Positions 19,033 to 28,067 of a stretch of DNA of 64,000 bases are shown here, piece after piece (the stretch's first letter is position 1; every line of letters begins with the position of its first letter). A program made the translations under genes and the position numbers. The stretch is from Agromyces sp. Root81 (lineage in GTDB: Bacteria; Actinomycetota; Actinomycetes; Actinomycetales; Microbacteriaceae): the NCBI RefSeq assembly GCF_001429165.1, contig NZ_LMIR01000002.1:1725261-1789260 (forward strand), written 5' to 3'. The notes beneath the pieces were generated by a model. It was not told the origin of the DNA. It was given only the letters and a program-made list of their open reading frames with translations, and ran no database searches.

Positions 19033-20667
19033 ATGACGATCTCCGCTTCGCTCGATCATGGTCGAGCGGCGTTCGCCGAGCACCGGTGGGGTGCGGCGTT
19101 CGAGGCGCTGACGCGCGCCGACGACGAGCGGCAGCTCGCCCCGGCCGACCTCGAGCGGCTCTCCACTGCGACGCTGCTCCTGGGGCGCGATGCCGAGGGC
19201 ATCGACTTCGCCACGCAGGCGCATGAGGCCTACCTCGCGATCGAGGATGCCGCGGGCGCGGCCCGGATCGCGACCTGGATCGGCATCTATCTCATGGGCA
19301 AGGGCGACGACGCCCGGGGCAATGGCTGGCTCGCCCGCGCGAGGCGGATCGCCGACACGACGGAGGCCGGCGCCGAATCCTCGGCCGCGCTCCTGCTCGT
19401 CGCGGCCGCGCTCGACGACCTCTACTCGGGGGAACCCGCTCGAGCGGCGAGCACCTTCGCCGAGGCGTTCGCGATCTCCGCACGCGTGCACGACCGGGAT
19501 GCCGCAGCCCTGGCGCAACTCGGGCTGGGCCAGGCGCAACTGATGCTCGGCGACCCGGTCGGCGGACTCGCGCTCCTCGACGAGGCGATGGTCGCCGTCA
19601 CCGCCGGGGAGATCTCGCCAGTGGCATCCGGTGTCGTCTACTGCTCGGTCATCAACACCTGCCACCTGGCCTTCGACGTGCGCCGAGCCCAGCAGTGGAC
19701 GATCGCCCTCGATCGCTGGTGCGGCGACCGGCCCGAGATGGTGATGTTCACCGGGCAGTGCCAGGCGCACCGTGCCGAGCTGTACCAGTTGCACGGGGCG
19801 TGGAGCGACGCGGTCACGGCTGCCAGGGTGGCTCAGGACCGGGTGCGGCTCGGCGACTGGACCGGGTCGTTCGGGGCCTGGTACCAGGAGGGCGAGGTGC
19901 ATCGCCTGCGCGGCGAGTTCGACGCGGCGGATCGTGCGTTCCACCGTGCAGCCGAGACCGGATACCCGGCGCAACCCGGTCTCGCGCTGCTGCGACTCGC
20001 GCAGGGGAGGGTCCGCCTCGCGCGGTCGAGCATCGATGAGGCGGCTGAGCAGGCCGATCCCGCGACCAGGCGGGGGCTGCTCGCCGCCCTCGTCGAGATC
20101 GACCTCGCGGCGGGCGACCTCGTGGCGGCCAGGCAGGTCGCCGATGAACTGGCCGCGGCCGCCGCCGTCGCGGAGATCCCGATGATGCGGGCGACCGCCG
20201 CGAGATCGGAGGCGGCCGTGCGACTCGAGGAAGGCGACGCCCGCGGGGCGCTCCCTGCGCTGCGCACCGCGTGGGCGTTGTGGCAGGAGCTCGACGTCCC
20301 GTACGAGGCCGCCCGGTGCCGGGTGCTCGCCGCGCAGGCGGCGCGGGCGCTCGGCGACGACGCGTCGGCCGCGATGGACCTCGAGGCGGCACGCGAGGTG
20401 TTCGTCGCGCTCGGCGCGGTTCCCGACGTGGTGCGCGTCGACGAGCTGGCGCGCCGCTCGCCCGGGAGCGGGCCGATCGCCCTGACGGCCAGGGAGGTCG
20501 AGGTCGTCCGCCTCGTCGCCGAGGGCAAGACGAACCGCGCCATCGCGGGCCAGCTCTACCTCAGCGAGAAGACCGTCGACCGCCACCTCAGCAACGTGTT
20601 CGCGAAGCTCGGCATCTCGTCGCGCGCCGCGGCCACGGCGTATGCCTACGAGCACGCCCTGATCTGA
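19033..20667 (+). CDS. LuxR-type regulator with TPR-like domain, paralog A
   Basis: A 544-residue protein: a long alpha-helical, Ala-rich region of tetratricopeptide-like repeats (residues 1-470) and a C-terminal LuxR/GerE helix-turn-helix (LTAREVEVVRLVAEGKTNRAIAGQL ... TVDRHLSNVFAKLGISSR). There is no ATPase P-loop, unlike MalT/LAL regulators. ATG 19033 matches the start of paralog B; GTG 18970 would add 21 residues. The gene directly downstream has a promoter motif shared with the target of paralog B, so it is probably its activated partner. Confidence 0.82.
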   Translation: MTISASLDHGRAAFAEHRWGAAFEALTRADDERQLAPADLERLSTATLLLGRDAEGIDFATQAHEAYLAIEDAAGAARIATWIGIYLMGKGDDARGNGWLARARRIADTTEAGAESSAALLLVAAALDDLYSGEPARAASTFAEAFAISARVHDRDAAALAQLGLGQAQLMLGDPVGGLALLDEAMVAVTAGEISPVASGVVYCSVINTCHLAFDVRRAQQWTIALDRWCGDRPEMVMFTGQCQAHRAELYQLHGAWSDAVTAARVAQDRVRLGDWTGSFGAWYQEGEVHRLRGEFDAADRAFHRAAETGYPAQPGLALLRLAQGRVRLARSSIDEAAEQADPATRRGLLAALVEIDLAAGDLVAARQVADELAAAAAVAEIPMMRATAARSEAAVRLEEGDARGALPALRTAWALWQELDVPYEAARCRVLAAQAARALGDDASAAMDLEAAREVFVALGAVPDVVRVDELARRSPGSGPIALTAREVEVVRLVAEGKTNRAIAGQLYLSEKTVDRHLSNVFAKLGISSRAAATAYAYEHALI

Positions 20668-20745
20668 GGTCGGGCGACGGATGCCCCGAGGCCGGGCGGC
20701 ACCACTCCATACGGACGTCCGAATGACGCCGAACGGACATGCCGG

Positions 20746-20790
20746 ATGGGTGATTCTCCCGATGCCGCCGGCGGGCGCCATCCGTAGCGT
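20746..20790 (+). promoter_or_regulatory. putative LuxR-A site and promoter of the PQ-loop gene
   Basis: A 22-bp motif at 20746-20767 (ATGGGT, ATTC, CCGATGC blocks) ends where a -35 would lie; the -10 TAGCGT (20785-20790) begins 39 nt after the motif start and lies 7 nt before the ATG at 20798. The same motif with the same 39-nt distance occurs at 22829. Confidence 0.6.
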
Positions 20791-20797
20791 CGGTTCC

Positions 20798-21136
20798 ATG
20801 GATCTCGCCGTGTTCGCCGGCATCCTCTCGACCGGCCTCTTCGCCATGAGCTACCTGCCCATGCTGGTGAAGGCCGCGCGCACGAAGGACCTCTCGTCGT
20901 ACAGCCTCGGCAACCTCGCGATCACGAACGTGGGCAACGTCGTGTACTCGCTCTACGTGTTCAGCCTGCCGTTCGGGCCCATCTGGTTCCTGCACTTGTT
21001 CTACCTCGTCGCCTGCGGACTCATGTTCGCGTGGTTCCTCCACTATGGCGGGACGTGGCGGCGGTTCGTCACCCGTCGCCGCGAGGCGTTGAAGGCACCG
21101 GCCGCTTGCCCCCCTGACCTCGCGGCGGTACCGTGA
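20798..21136 (+). CDS. small PQ-loop/SemiSWEET-like membrane protein
   Basis: A 112-residue membrane protein with three hydrophobic helices. SYLPMLVKAARTKDLSSYSLGNL fits the PQ-loop pattern (YLPQ..K..R.KSS.SLS in relatives, here with M in place of Q). SemiSWEETs of this size dimerise to carry sugars, so a solute carrier is plausible. The start at 20798 is chosen because the TAGCGT -10 lies 7 nt upstream (leaderless); the frame also opens further upstream. It is enclosed between the two LuxR genes. Confidence 0.7.
   Translation: MDLAVFAGILSTGLFAMSYLPMLVKAARTKDLSSYSLGNLAITNVGNVVYSLYVFSLPFGPIWFLHLFYLVACGLMFAWFLHYGGTWRRFVTRRREALKAPAACPPDLAAVP
21129..21134 (+). promoter_or_regulatory. -10 element of LuxR gene B
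   Basis: TACCGT in the same sequence context as the one before LuxR gene A. Confidence 0.45.
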
Positions 21137-21193
21137 CGGTGACTGACGGGTGCACAGCCTGCCGCCGGGCCGGGTGCGCTCGCGGAAGTGGCA

Positions 21194-22822
21194 ATGATGT
21201 CGCCCGACGTGCTCGAACGTGGACTCGAGGCCTTCGCCCAGCAGCGGTGGCGCGAGGCGTTCGACGCGCTGGCCGCAGCAGATGCCGAGACCGAGTTGGC
21301 CGCCGACCAGATCTCGCGCCTTGCCACGGCGGCGATCCTCATCGGCGACGACTCCGGCACCGACACGGCGACGCGGGCCCACGAAGCGTTCCTGCGGGCG
21401 GGCGACGATGCGGGTGCAGCTCGGGCGGCCGTGTGGATCGGCATGCATCTGATGGACCAGCAGGAGCGCGCGCGGGCCGGGGGGTGGTTCGCACGCGCAC
21501 AGCGCATCGTCGATGCGGGCGGCGATGCCGAGTCGGTCGGCGGACTGCTGCTCATTCCGCAGGCACTCCGCGCGCTGTACGGCGGCGACCCGTCGGGCGC
21601 CCTCGAGATGTTCTCGCAGGCGCTCGCGATCGGGGAGCGGTTCGGTGACCATGACGCGATCGCGTTGGGTCGACTCGGTCTTGGACAGACCAAGGTCAGC
21701 ATCGGTGACACCGAGGCCGGATTCGCGCTCTTCGACGAGGTGATGGTGGCGGTCACGGCCGGTGAGCTCTCGCCGGTGCCGTCGGGGATCGCCTACTGCG
21801 CCGTGATCGGCACCTGTCAGATCGCGTTCGACATCAGCCGGGCACGGGAATGGACGGTCGCACTCGATCGCTGGTGCAGTTCGCAGCCCGACATGGTCGC
21901 GTTCAGCGGGCAGTGCCAGGCGCACCGGGCTTCGCTCTACCGGCTGCACGGGGCCTGGCAGGACGCGCTCGAGGCGGCGACCGCGGCGATGGCGCACGCG
22001 CGGCGCGGCGACCGCAACGCGTCGTACGGGGCCTGGTACGAGCAGGGAGAGATCCAGCGACTGCGCGGTGACCTCGACGCGGCCGAGGAGTCGTATCGCC
22101 GTGCGAGCGAGACCGGGTATCCACCCGAGCCGGGTCGTGCCCTGCTCCGGCTCGCGCGGGGCAGGTCGCGATCGGCGCAGTCGCTGCTCCGTGAGGCGAT
22201 GGCGAGCGCCGACCCGATCAATCGGCGCAGGATGCTGCCGGCGATGGTCGAGATCGAGCTCGCCCTGCACGACGTGACCTCTGCCCGCCAGACGGTGGAT
22301 GAACTGATCGCGACCACCCCGAGCGCACCGAAGCCGATGCTGCGTGCCGTCGTCGACGGCGCCGAAGGAGCCGTGCTGCTCGCCGAGGGGGCAGCACGAG
22401 AGGCGCTCGAGCGGTTGCGGCGCGCGTGGGCGCTCTGGCACGAGCTCGACATCCCGTACGAGGCGGCTCGATGCCGGGTGCTCGGGGCGCAGGCGTGCCG
22501 CACGCTCGGTGACGATGCATCCGCGTCGCTGGAATTCGACGCCGCACGCACGGCGTTCGCCGAACTCGGCGCGGCAACCGATCTCGCGCGGCTCGATGCG
22601 CTGGCACGCTCGATCTCGAACACCGCGTACGGCCCGCTGAGCGCTCGGGAGTTCGAGGTGGTGCGGCTCGTCTCCTCGGGCAGGACGAACCGTGCCATCG
22701 CGCACGAACTCTTCCTCAGTGAGAAGACCGTGGCGCACCACCTCAGCAACGTGTTCGTGAAACTCGGGCTCGCGTCGCGCTCGGCGCTGACGGCGTACGC
22801 GTACGAACACGGGCTGGTCTGA
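21194..22822 (+). CDS. LuxR-type regulator with TPR-like domain, paralog B
   Basis: A 542-residue paralog of the protein at 19033, alike along its full length; for example ELDVPYEAARCRVLAAQA there reads ELDIPYEAARCRVLGAQA here. It has the same helical repeat region and a LuxR helix-turn-helix (LSAREFEVVRLVSSGRTNRAIAHEL ... TVAHHLSNVFVKLGLASR). GGAAG precedes ATG 21194; GTG 21188 and ATG 21197 are alternatives. The downstream flavoprotein gene carries the shared promoter motif, so it is the probable target. Confidence 0.82.
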   Translation: MMSPDVLERGLEAFAQQRWREAFDALAAADAETELAADQISRLATAAILIGDDSGTDTATRAHEAFLRAGDDAGAARAAVWIGMHLMDQQERARAGGWFARAQRIVDAGGDAESVGGLLLIPQALRALYGGDPSGALEMFSQALAIGERFGDHDAIALGRLGLGQTKVSIGDTEAGFALFDEVMVAVTAGELSPVPSGIAYCAVIGTCQIAFDISRAREWTVALDRWCSSQPDMVAFSGQCQAHRASLYRLHGAWQDALEAATAAMAHARRGDRNASYGAWYEQGEIQRLRGDLDAAEESYRRASETGYPPEPGRALLRLARGRSRSAQSLLREAMASADPINRRRMLPAMVEIELALHDVTSARQTVDELIATTPSAPKPMLRAVVDGAEGAVLLAEGAAREALERLRRAWALWHELDIPYEAARCRVLGAQACRTLGDDASASLEFDAARTAFAELGAATDLARLDALARSISNTAYGPLSAREFEVVRLVSSGRTNRAIAHELFLSEKTVAHHLSNVFVKLGLASRSALTAYAYEHGLV

Positions 22823-22828
22823 CTGCGA

Positions 22829-22873
22829 ATGGGTCATTCGTCCGATGCGGAGACGCACAGCTCTTCCTACCGT
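22829..22873 (+). promoter_or_regulatory. putative LuxR-B site and promoter of the flavoprotein gene
   Basis: The 22-bp motif at 22829-22850 matches the motif at 20746 at 18 of 22 positions; TACCGT (22868-22873) is 39 nt from the motif start, exactly as in the other cassette. Confidence 0.6.
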
Positions 22874-22918
22874 CGAAGGCATGGACATCGTCCATACCCT
22901 CGACCAAGGAGGCCCGAA

Positions 22919-24046
22919 ATGATGGTCAATGACACCGAGTTCGTCGACACCGTCGTCATCGGCGGCGGGCAGGCGGGACTCGCGATCGGCGCCGAACTGG
23001 CTCGCCAGGGGCGCGCCTTCGTCATTCTCGACGCGGAACGCCGGGTCGGCGACGCCTGGAGGTCCCGCTGGGACTCGCTGCGGCTGAACACGCCGGCGCG
23101 TTTCGACGGGCTCCCGGGCTTGCCGTTCCCCGGTGATCGGCTGGCCTTTCCCAGCAAGGACGAGGTCGCCTCATACCTCGAGGACTACGCCGCGGTACAC
23201 GGTCTCCCGGTCCGCACCGGTGTGCGCGTGGACCGCGTGCGGCGCGAGGGCGACCGCTTCGTGACATCCGCCGGCGGCAACCGATGGGAATCGCACAACG
23301 TCGTCGTCGCCACGGGCGGGTGCCAGGTGCCGAAGGTGCCGGAGATCGCCGATCGGCTCGGCGGCGACATCGTTCAACTGCACTCGAGCGACTATCGCAA
23401 CCCGGCTCAGCTGCCCGCGGGTCCGGTGCTCGTCGTCGGCGTGGGTAACTCCGGCGCGGAGATCGCCCGGGACACTGTTTCGTCCCACGAGACATTGATC
23501 GCGGGAACGCCGAGTGCCCAGCCCCCGGTGCGCCCGACGCGCATGAATGCACGTTTCGTCTACCCCGTGTTCCGGTTCATCGGCCTCCACGTGCTGACGA
23601 CGGCGAACCCGATCGGTCGCAATGCGGTCGCGAAGTTCCACACGGCCCCGCTCATTCGCACCAAGGTCGCAGACCTCGTCGCCGAAGGCGTTCAGGTCGT
23701 TCCGCGAGTCACGGGCGTGGAGGACGGCCGCCCCGCCTTCGCCGACGGCACCAGGGGCGAGGTATCGAGTGTGATCTGGTGCACGGGCTATCGGGACGAC
23801 TTCAGGTGGATCGACCTGCCGGCGTTCGATGACGACGGCGAGCCCCGCCAGCACCGCGGCGTGGTGGAGTCCGTCCCGGGGCTGTACTTCCTCGGCCTCG
23901 AGTTCCTCTATGCCCTCTTCTCGGCGACGCTTCCGGGGCTCGGGCGCGACGCGCGCTACCTCGCCAAGCGGATGCGTCCGCCGTCGGACGTGCAGCTCAC
24001 GGCGGTTCAGGCCTCGGCGGGTGGCCGGACGGAGCGGGTGCGATGA
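22919..24046 (+). CDS. FAD-dependent NAD(P)H monooxygenase-like protein
   Basis: A 375-residue flavoprotein of the class B monooxygenase-like group (trkA/CzcO-type oxidoreductase). The FAD motif VVIGGGQAGLAIGAEL is at residues 9-25, RWDSLRLNTPARFDGLPG follows, a second Rossmann motif VVGVGNSGAEIA binds NAD(P)H, and VIWCTGYRDDF is the conserved ATG-type motif. It should oxygenate or reduce a small molecule in the cytoplasm. GGAGG lies 6 nt before ATG 22919 (a second ATG follows directly). The stop overlaps the next start (ATGA), so it is coupled to a membrane methyltransferase. Confidence 0.85.
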   Translation: MMVNDTEFVDTVVIGGGQAGLAIGAELARQGRAFVILDAERRVGDAWRSRWDSLRLNTPARFDGLPGLPFPGDRLAFPSKDEVASYLEDYAAVHGLPVRTGVRVDRVRREGDRFVTSAGGNRWESHNVVVATGGCQVPKVPEIADRLGGDIVQLHSSDYRNPAQLPAGPVLVVGVGNSGAEIARDTVSSHETLIAGTPSAQPPVRPTRMNARFVYPVFRFIGLHVLTTANPIGRNAVAKFHTAPLIRTKVADLVAEGVQVVPRVTGVEDGRPAFADGTRGEVSSVIWCTGYRDDFRWIDLPAFDDDGEPRQHRGVVESVPGLYFLGLEFLYALFSATLPGLGRDARYLAKRMRPPSDVQLTAVQASAGGRTERVR

Positions 24047-24558
24047 GCTGGAGTGTGATGCGGCGAGCTGCCGCGCTCTACGAGAACCTCCCACTGCCCG
24101 CGGGACAGGTCGTCGGAGTCGTCGCGATCGTCGTGCTCGACCGTGTGTCTCCGGCGCCGCTCCCCGGTCCGCGAGGCCCCCAACGAGCGGCCGGTGCCGC
24201 CGCGCTCGCCGCGGGGTGCGCGTTGAACGTGTGGGCGCTGCGCGAACGACGACGTCGGACGACCGGTGAGTTCCAGCTGGAACAACCGCAATCGCTCGTG
24301 ACGACCGGGCCGTATGCGATGAGCCGGCACCCGATGTACGTCGGATGGTGGCTCATCCACCTCGGCGTCGGGGTCATGCGCGGGTCCGCCTGGGTGGCGG
24401 CGACCCTGGCCGCTGCAGTGCTCGTGGAGCATCTCGGCGTGCTCGCGGAGGAGCGCGCCCTCGACAGCGAGTTCGGGGCAGAGTTCGCCGAGTACCGCGA
24501 ACGCGTTCCCCGGTACCTGCCGTGGCGATCGCTGGCGGCGGCGCGGTCTACTTCGTGA
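24043..24558 (+). CDS. ICMT/PEMT-type membrane methyltransferase
   Basis: A 171-residue integral membrane protein with about four helices. The C-terminal half carries the isoprenylcysteine-carboxyl/phospholipid methyltransferase signature: [17 protein letters not shown], then [25 protein letters not shown], which bind S-adenosylmethionine. It starts inside the stop of the flavoprotein gene, so both may modify the same lipophilic molecule. Its last 11 bp overlap the convergent lactate dehydrogenase gene. Confidence 0.8.
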   Translation: MSWSVMRRAAALYENLPLPAGQVVGVVAIVVLDRVSPAPLPGPRGPQRAAGAAALAAGCALNVWALRERRRRTTGEFQLEQPQSLVTTGPYAMSRHPMYVGWWLIHLGVGVMRGSAWVAATLAAAVLVEHLGVLAEERALDSEFGAEFAEYRERVPRYLPWRSLAAARSTS

Positions 24559-25924
24559 CGGAGTTGCGTGAAGCGGACTTCGACCCGGCGGGCTTCGTCG
24601 CGGGCGGCTTCGCGGTCGACCCGGCCGCACGAGGCGCGCGCACCGTCTTGGGCTTCGCGGCGACGGCCTGCTCCGCGGCATCCGTCATCGGCTTCGGCAG
24701 CGCCGTGAAGCGCGAGAGCTGCGTGACGTGCTGCGGGCCGAGCTCGTCGAGCGTCGACACCTCGAGCAGCTTCATCGTGCGCGCCACCTGACCGCCGAGG
24801 ATCGAGATCGTCTTGTCGACGCCCTCGCGGCCGCCCGCCATGAGGCCGTAGAGGTAGGCGCGGCCGATGAGCGTGAAGCGCGCGCCGAGGGCGACGGATG
24901 CCACGATGTCGGCGCCCGACATGATGCCGGTGTCGAGGTGCACCTCCATGTCGGAGCCGACCTCGCGCACGACGTGCGGCAGCAGGTGGAAGGGGATCGG
25001 CGCGCGGTCGAGCTGGCGGCCGCCGTGGTTGGAGAGCACGATGCCGTCGACGCCCTTGCCGGCGAGGATCTGCGCGTCCTGCACGGTCTGCACGCCCTTG
25101 ACGACGATCTTGCCCGGCCACATGGCGCGGATCGTCTCGAGGTCGTCGAACGAGATGGTCGGGTCGAACATGCCGTCGATGAGCTCGCCGACGGTGCCGC
25201 CGGTCGAGGAGAGCGAGGCGAACTCGAGCTTCGGGGTCGTGAGGAAGTTGATCCACCACTCGGGGCGGGGGATCGCGTTGACGACGGTCGCGGGGGTCAG
25301 CTGCGGCGGGATCGAGAAGCCGTTGCGGGTGTCGCGCAGGCGTGCGCCGGCGACGGGGGTGTCGACGGTGAAGAAGAGGGTGTCGAAGCCGGCCGCGGCG
25401 GCGCGGCGCACGAGCTCGTACGACTTCTCGCGGTCGCGCATCACGTAGAGCTGGAACCAGTTGCGCCCGGTGGGGTTCGCCGCCTTCACGTCTTCGATCG
25501 AGGTCGTGCCCATCGTCGACAGCGTGAACGGGATGCCGGCCGCCCCGGCGGCGCCGGCGCCGGCGGTCTCGCCCTCGGTCTGCATCATGCGCGTGAAGCC
25601 AGTCGGCGCGATGCCGAACGGCAGGGCCGTTGGGCCGCCGAGCACCTCGCGGCTCAGGTCGACCTCTGGCACGTTCCGCAGGATCGCCGGGTGGAACTCG
25701 ATGTCCTCGAACGCCTGACGGGCGCGCTTGAGCGAGATCTCGCCCTCGGCGGCGCCCTCGGTGTAGTCGAACGGGGCCTTCGGTGTGCGGCGCTTCGCGA
25801 TGTCGCGGAGGTCGGCGATCGTGAGGGCCTTGTCGAGGCGGCGCTGCTTCGCGTTCAGCGTCGGCGCCTTGAAGCGCATGAGCTCGGCGAGCTCCTTCGG
25901 GTTCGGGAACTGGCGCTTGACCAT
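24548..25924 (-). CDS. lldD: FMN-dependent alpha-hydroxy-acid dehydrogenase (L-lactate dehydrogenase type)
   Basis: A 458-residue member of the FMN alpha-hydroxy-acid oxidase family. [13 protein letters not shown] and [11 protein letters not shown] bind FMN, and the active-site base is His300 in SNHGGRQLD with its Arg two residues on. The C-terminus has an extra 60-residue Ala/Lys/Pro-rich tail. The neighbouring regulator is LldR-like with LldR-type operators, which supports quinone-linked L-lactate oxidation to pyruvate at the membrane. Mycofactocin-linked MftD proteins are similar in sequence, but no mycofactocin genes are nearby. The binding site before ATG 25924 is weak. Confidence 0.85.
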   Translation of the reverse strand: MVKRQFPNPKELAELMRFKAPTLNAKQRRLDKALTIADLRDIAKRRTPKAPFDYTEGAAEGEISLKRARQAFEDIEFHPAILRNVPEVDLSREVLGGPTALPFGIAPTGFTRMMQTEGETAGAGAAGAAGIPFTLSTMGTTSIEDVKAANPTGRNWFQLYVMRDREKSYELVRRAAAAGFDTLFFTVDTPVAGARLRDTRNGFSIPPQLTPATVVNAIPRPEWWINFLTTPKLEFASLSSTGGTVGELIDGMFDPTISFDDLETIRAMWPGKIVVKGVQTVQDAQILAGKGVDGIVLSNHGGRQLDRAPIPFHLLPHVVREVGSDMEVHLDTGIMSGADIVASVALGARFTLIGRAYLYGLMAGGREGVDKTISILGGQVARTMKLLEVSTLDELGPQHVTQLSRFTALPKPMTDAAEQAVAAKPKTVRAPRAAGSTAKPPATKPAGSKSASRNSVTK

Positions 25925-25950
25925 GGTGCTGCTGCTCTCTTTCGGGCCGG

Positions 25951-26007
25951 CGAGATGACGCGAATCGACCTTCCACCACCCGGGCGAGGTCGATTCGCGT
26001 CATCTCG
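25951..26007. repeat. perfect 21-bp hairpin between lldR and lldD
   Basis: Arms 25951-25971 and 25987-26007 (core GACGCGAATCGACC) are exact complements with a 15-nt loop. The distal arm contains the stop codon of the regulator gene. It may attenuate or process the lldR-lldD transcript. Confidence 0.8.
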
Positions 26008-26752
26008 GTGCGGGGTCGACGAACGTCTCGGCGTAGTAGCCCGAGATGTGGTCGTGGGTTCGGGTGCGGGCGGATGCGGCATCCGCCCGCCTGATCGCCT
26101 CGACGATGCTGCGGTGCTCGCTGCGGAGGCGGCTCGAGGTCGTGCTCCAGTCGGCCAGCGAGGCGAGGCCCTCGAGGGCGTACCCCTCGATGCCGCTGCG
26201 GAGGCCTGCCATCGTCGCGGTGATCACCTGGTTGCCGGATGCCTCGGCGAGGGCGAGGTGGAAGGCGGCGTCGAGCGCGAGGAACTCCGTGGGCGCGAGG
26301 TCGGGGGAGTCCATGGCGTCGAGCAGCAGCTCGGCCGGGGCGAGGTCGGGTGCGGCAGCGCCGGCGGCGGCACCGGCGCCCGCCGACGCGTCGGCGAGCT
26401 CGCCGGCGACCGAGGTCTCGAGGATGAGTCGCGTGCGCACGATGTCGGCGACCGGGAACCCGCTCGCCGCGACCTGCAGGCGCATGAGGGCGGACATGCC
26501 GCCGCCGGGCGTCGCGATGATGATCGCGCCGGAGTTCGGGCCGGAGCCCGCGGCGGTGCGGATCAGCCCGAGCACCTCGAGCACGCGCAGCGCCTCCCGC
26601 ACGCTCGAGCGGCCGACGCCGAGTTCGGTCGAGAGGGCGCGTTCGCCGGGCAGACGATCGCCCGGGCGCAGGGCGCCCTCGAGCAGCTGCGTCTCGATGT
26701 GCTCGAGCACGGTGCGCCAGGCGCGCGGGGTGTCGGCTGTCTCAGCGCCCAT
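26000..26752 (-). CDS. GntR/FadR family regulator, LldR-like
   Basis: A 250-residue regulator: GntR winged helix at residues 12-75 (RPGDRLPGERALSTELGVGRSSVREALRVLEVLGLI) and a C-terminal all-helical FCD ligand domain containing FHLALAEASGN and the metal-binding His of RSEHRSIVEAIRRAD. Upstream lie two perfect palindromes matching the LldR consensus, so it probably represses its own operon with lldD and is released by lactate. ATG 26752 is preceded by AGAGGA. Confidence 0.85.
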   Translation of the reverse strand: MGAETADTPRAWRTVLEHIETQLLEGALRPGDRLPGERALSTELGVGRSSVREALRVLEVLGLIRTAAGSGPNSGAIIIATPGGGMSALMRLQVAASGFPVADIVRTRLILETSVAGELADASAGAGAAAGAAAPDLAPAELLLDAMDSPDLAPTEFLALDAAFHLALAEASGNQVITATMAGLRSGIEGYALEGLASLADWSTTSSRLRSEHRSIVEAIRRADAASARTRTHDHISGYYAETFVDPAPR

Positions 26753-26773
26753 GCCGATCGTCCTCTCCGCGTG

Positions 26774-26813
26774 ACTGTGGTCGGACCACAGTAGCAGGTG
26801 TGGTCAGACCACA
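26774..26813. promoter_or_regulatory. twin LldR-type operators
   Basis: ACTGTGGTCGGACCACAGT (26774-26792) and TGTGGTCAGACCACA (26799-26813) are perfect palindromes with centres 23 bp apart. Each contains TGGTC-N-GACCA, fitting the TNGTNNNACNA pattern of lactate regulators. A minus-strand TACTGT -10 (26793-26788) lies inside the first. Confidence 0.8.
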
Positions 26814-26868
26814 GGGAGAGGTTGCCGGCACCCCGATTCCCAGGATCTAACCGTGCTATCTCGGATAA

Positions 26869-26874
26869 TAGGCT
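26869..26874 (+). promoter_or_regulatory. -10 hexamer of a probable leaderless mRNA
   Basis: TAGGCT, 7 nt before the ATG at 26882; no ribosome binding site. Confidence 0.45.
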
Positions 26875-26881
26875 GTGCCGC

Positions 26882-28048
26882 ATGAGGTCATCGAACAACT
26901 TCGACGCGGTGAGAGTAGCCGCCGCCGTCATGGTCGTTGTCGGACACCACTTTGTGCTCATCGGGGAGCCCGCACCACGAATCGCCGGCATGCCCATCCA
27001 CACGGTCGGCGTCGCCATCTTCTTCACCGTCAGCGGGTATCTGATTGCGCAGAGCGTCACACGCACTCCGTCCGCGAGGTCCTTCCTCTGGAAACGGTTC
27101 ATTCGAATCGTGCCCGGGCTGGCGTGCGTTGTCCTGGTGACGGTGTTCATCATCGGACCAGCGATCAGCTCCCTCGCGCCAGCCGCGTACTTCTCGGCGC
27201 CGGAGACGTGGAGCTACCTGCTGAACCTCGGGTTCATCGCCCAGTACGACCTTCCCGGCGTCTTCGAGACGGAACCGAATCTGAAGGCAACAGTCAACGG
27301 ATCGCTGTGGACGCTCGGGGTGGAAGTCTGCTGCTACATCGGCGCGCTGCTCCTCGGGAGGATTCGAGGCAGTCGGCTGCGGACTTCCGCCTATGTCGCC
27401 GCGGCAGTCGTGCTCGCAGGGCTGAGTTTCGCGTCGCTTCCCGTCAGCCCAGCAGCGGAGCTGTGCGTCTTCTTCGCACTCGGGGCGCTTGCAAGTACTC
27501 ACCTGCCGAACCTGGTGGGGCCAGCTCGAGGTGCCGCTGTGGCCGGAGCGATTGTGGTTCTCGCCGTGTCACCGCTCATGGGCGGCGTCGCTCCGGCTAT
27601 CGCGCTCTGGCTGGCGCTTCCAACTGCGATCATCTGGGTTGGCCGGATGTCCACCCCGGGAGTCCGCAGTGCTGCGCGGTTCGGTGACCTCTCCTACGGC
27701 ATCTACCTCTGGGGCTACCTGGTCGCGCAGTTGCTGATCAGCTGGATCGGGCTCGACCATCCAGAGCTGCTGCTCGTGCACACGCTTGGGGCCGTCGGCA
27801 TACTCGGGGCGCTCTCCTGGTGGCTGATCGAACGCCCCGCGCTCCGGTTCAAGGGCGTGACGCTCGGGAAAAGCGTGCCGCAGACTGCGAGCTCCGCCCA
27901 GTCAACACGGGCGTACGAGCTGGCGGGCGGAAGTGCACCGGGGTCAGCCAAGCCTGTCGCGGGAGGGTCTCGACACGGGTCCGAGGCGGCGTTTCTGGTC
28001 GGCGCACAGCTTCATCGAGCTATCACGATGAGAGGAGTTCAAGGATGA
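26882..28048 (+). CDS. acyltransferase 3 (OafA/YrhL) family membrane protein
   Basis: A 388-residue protein with about ten helices. It shows the family pattern: NNFDAVRVAAAVMVVVGHHF with the catalytic-type His in helix 1, FFTVSGYLIAQS, FLWKRFIRIVPGL, and NGSLWTLGVEVCCYI with the conserved Glu. The family transfers acyl groups to cell-surface sugars. Base composition is visibly less GC-biased than in its neighbours, and degraded sequence follows it, so acquisition by transfer is possible. The last 35 residues are polar and variable. Confidence 0.85.
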   Translation: MRSSNNFDAVRVAAAVMVVVGHHFVLIGEPAPRIAGMPIHTVGVAIFFTVSGYLIAQSVTRTPSARSFLWKRFIRIVPGLACVVLVTVFIIGPAISSLAPAAYFSAPETWSYLLNLGFIAQYDLPGVFETEPNLKATVNGSLWTLGVEVCCYIGALLLGRIRGSRLRTSAYVAAAVVLAGLSFASLPVSPAAELCVFFALGALASTHLPNLVGPARGAAVAGAIVVLAVSPLMGGVAPAIALWLALPTAIIWVGRMSTPGVRSAARFGDLSYGIYLWGYLVAQLLISWIGLDHPELLLVHTLGAVGILGALSWWLIERPALRFKGVTLGKSVPQTASSAQSTRAYELAGGSAPGSAKPVAGGSRHGSEAAFLVGAQLHRAITMRGVQG

Positions 28049-28067
28049 ACTCGTCGTGGCAGTGGTG

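Noticed and set aside
20588-22888. 766-codon open frame on the minus strand across both LuxR genes
   Set aside because: It spans several real genes on the other strand and has shadow composition; the plus-strand genes show clear domains and promoters.
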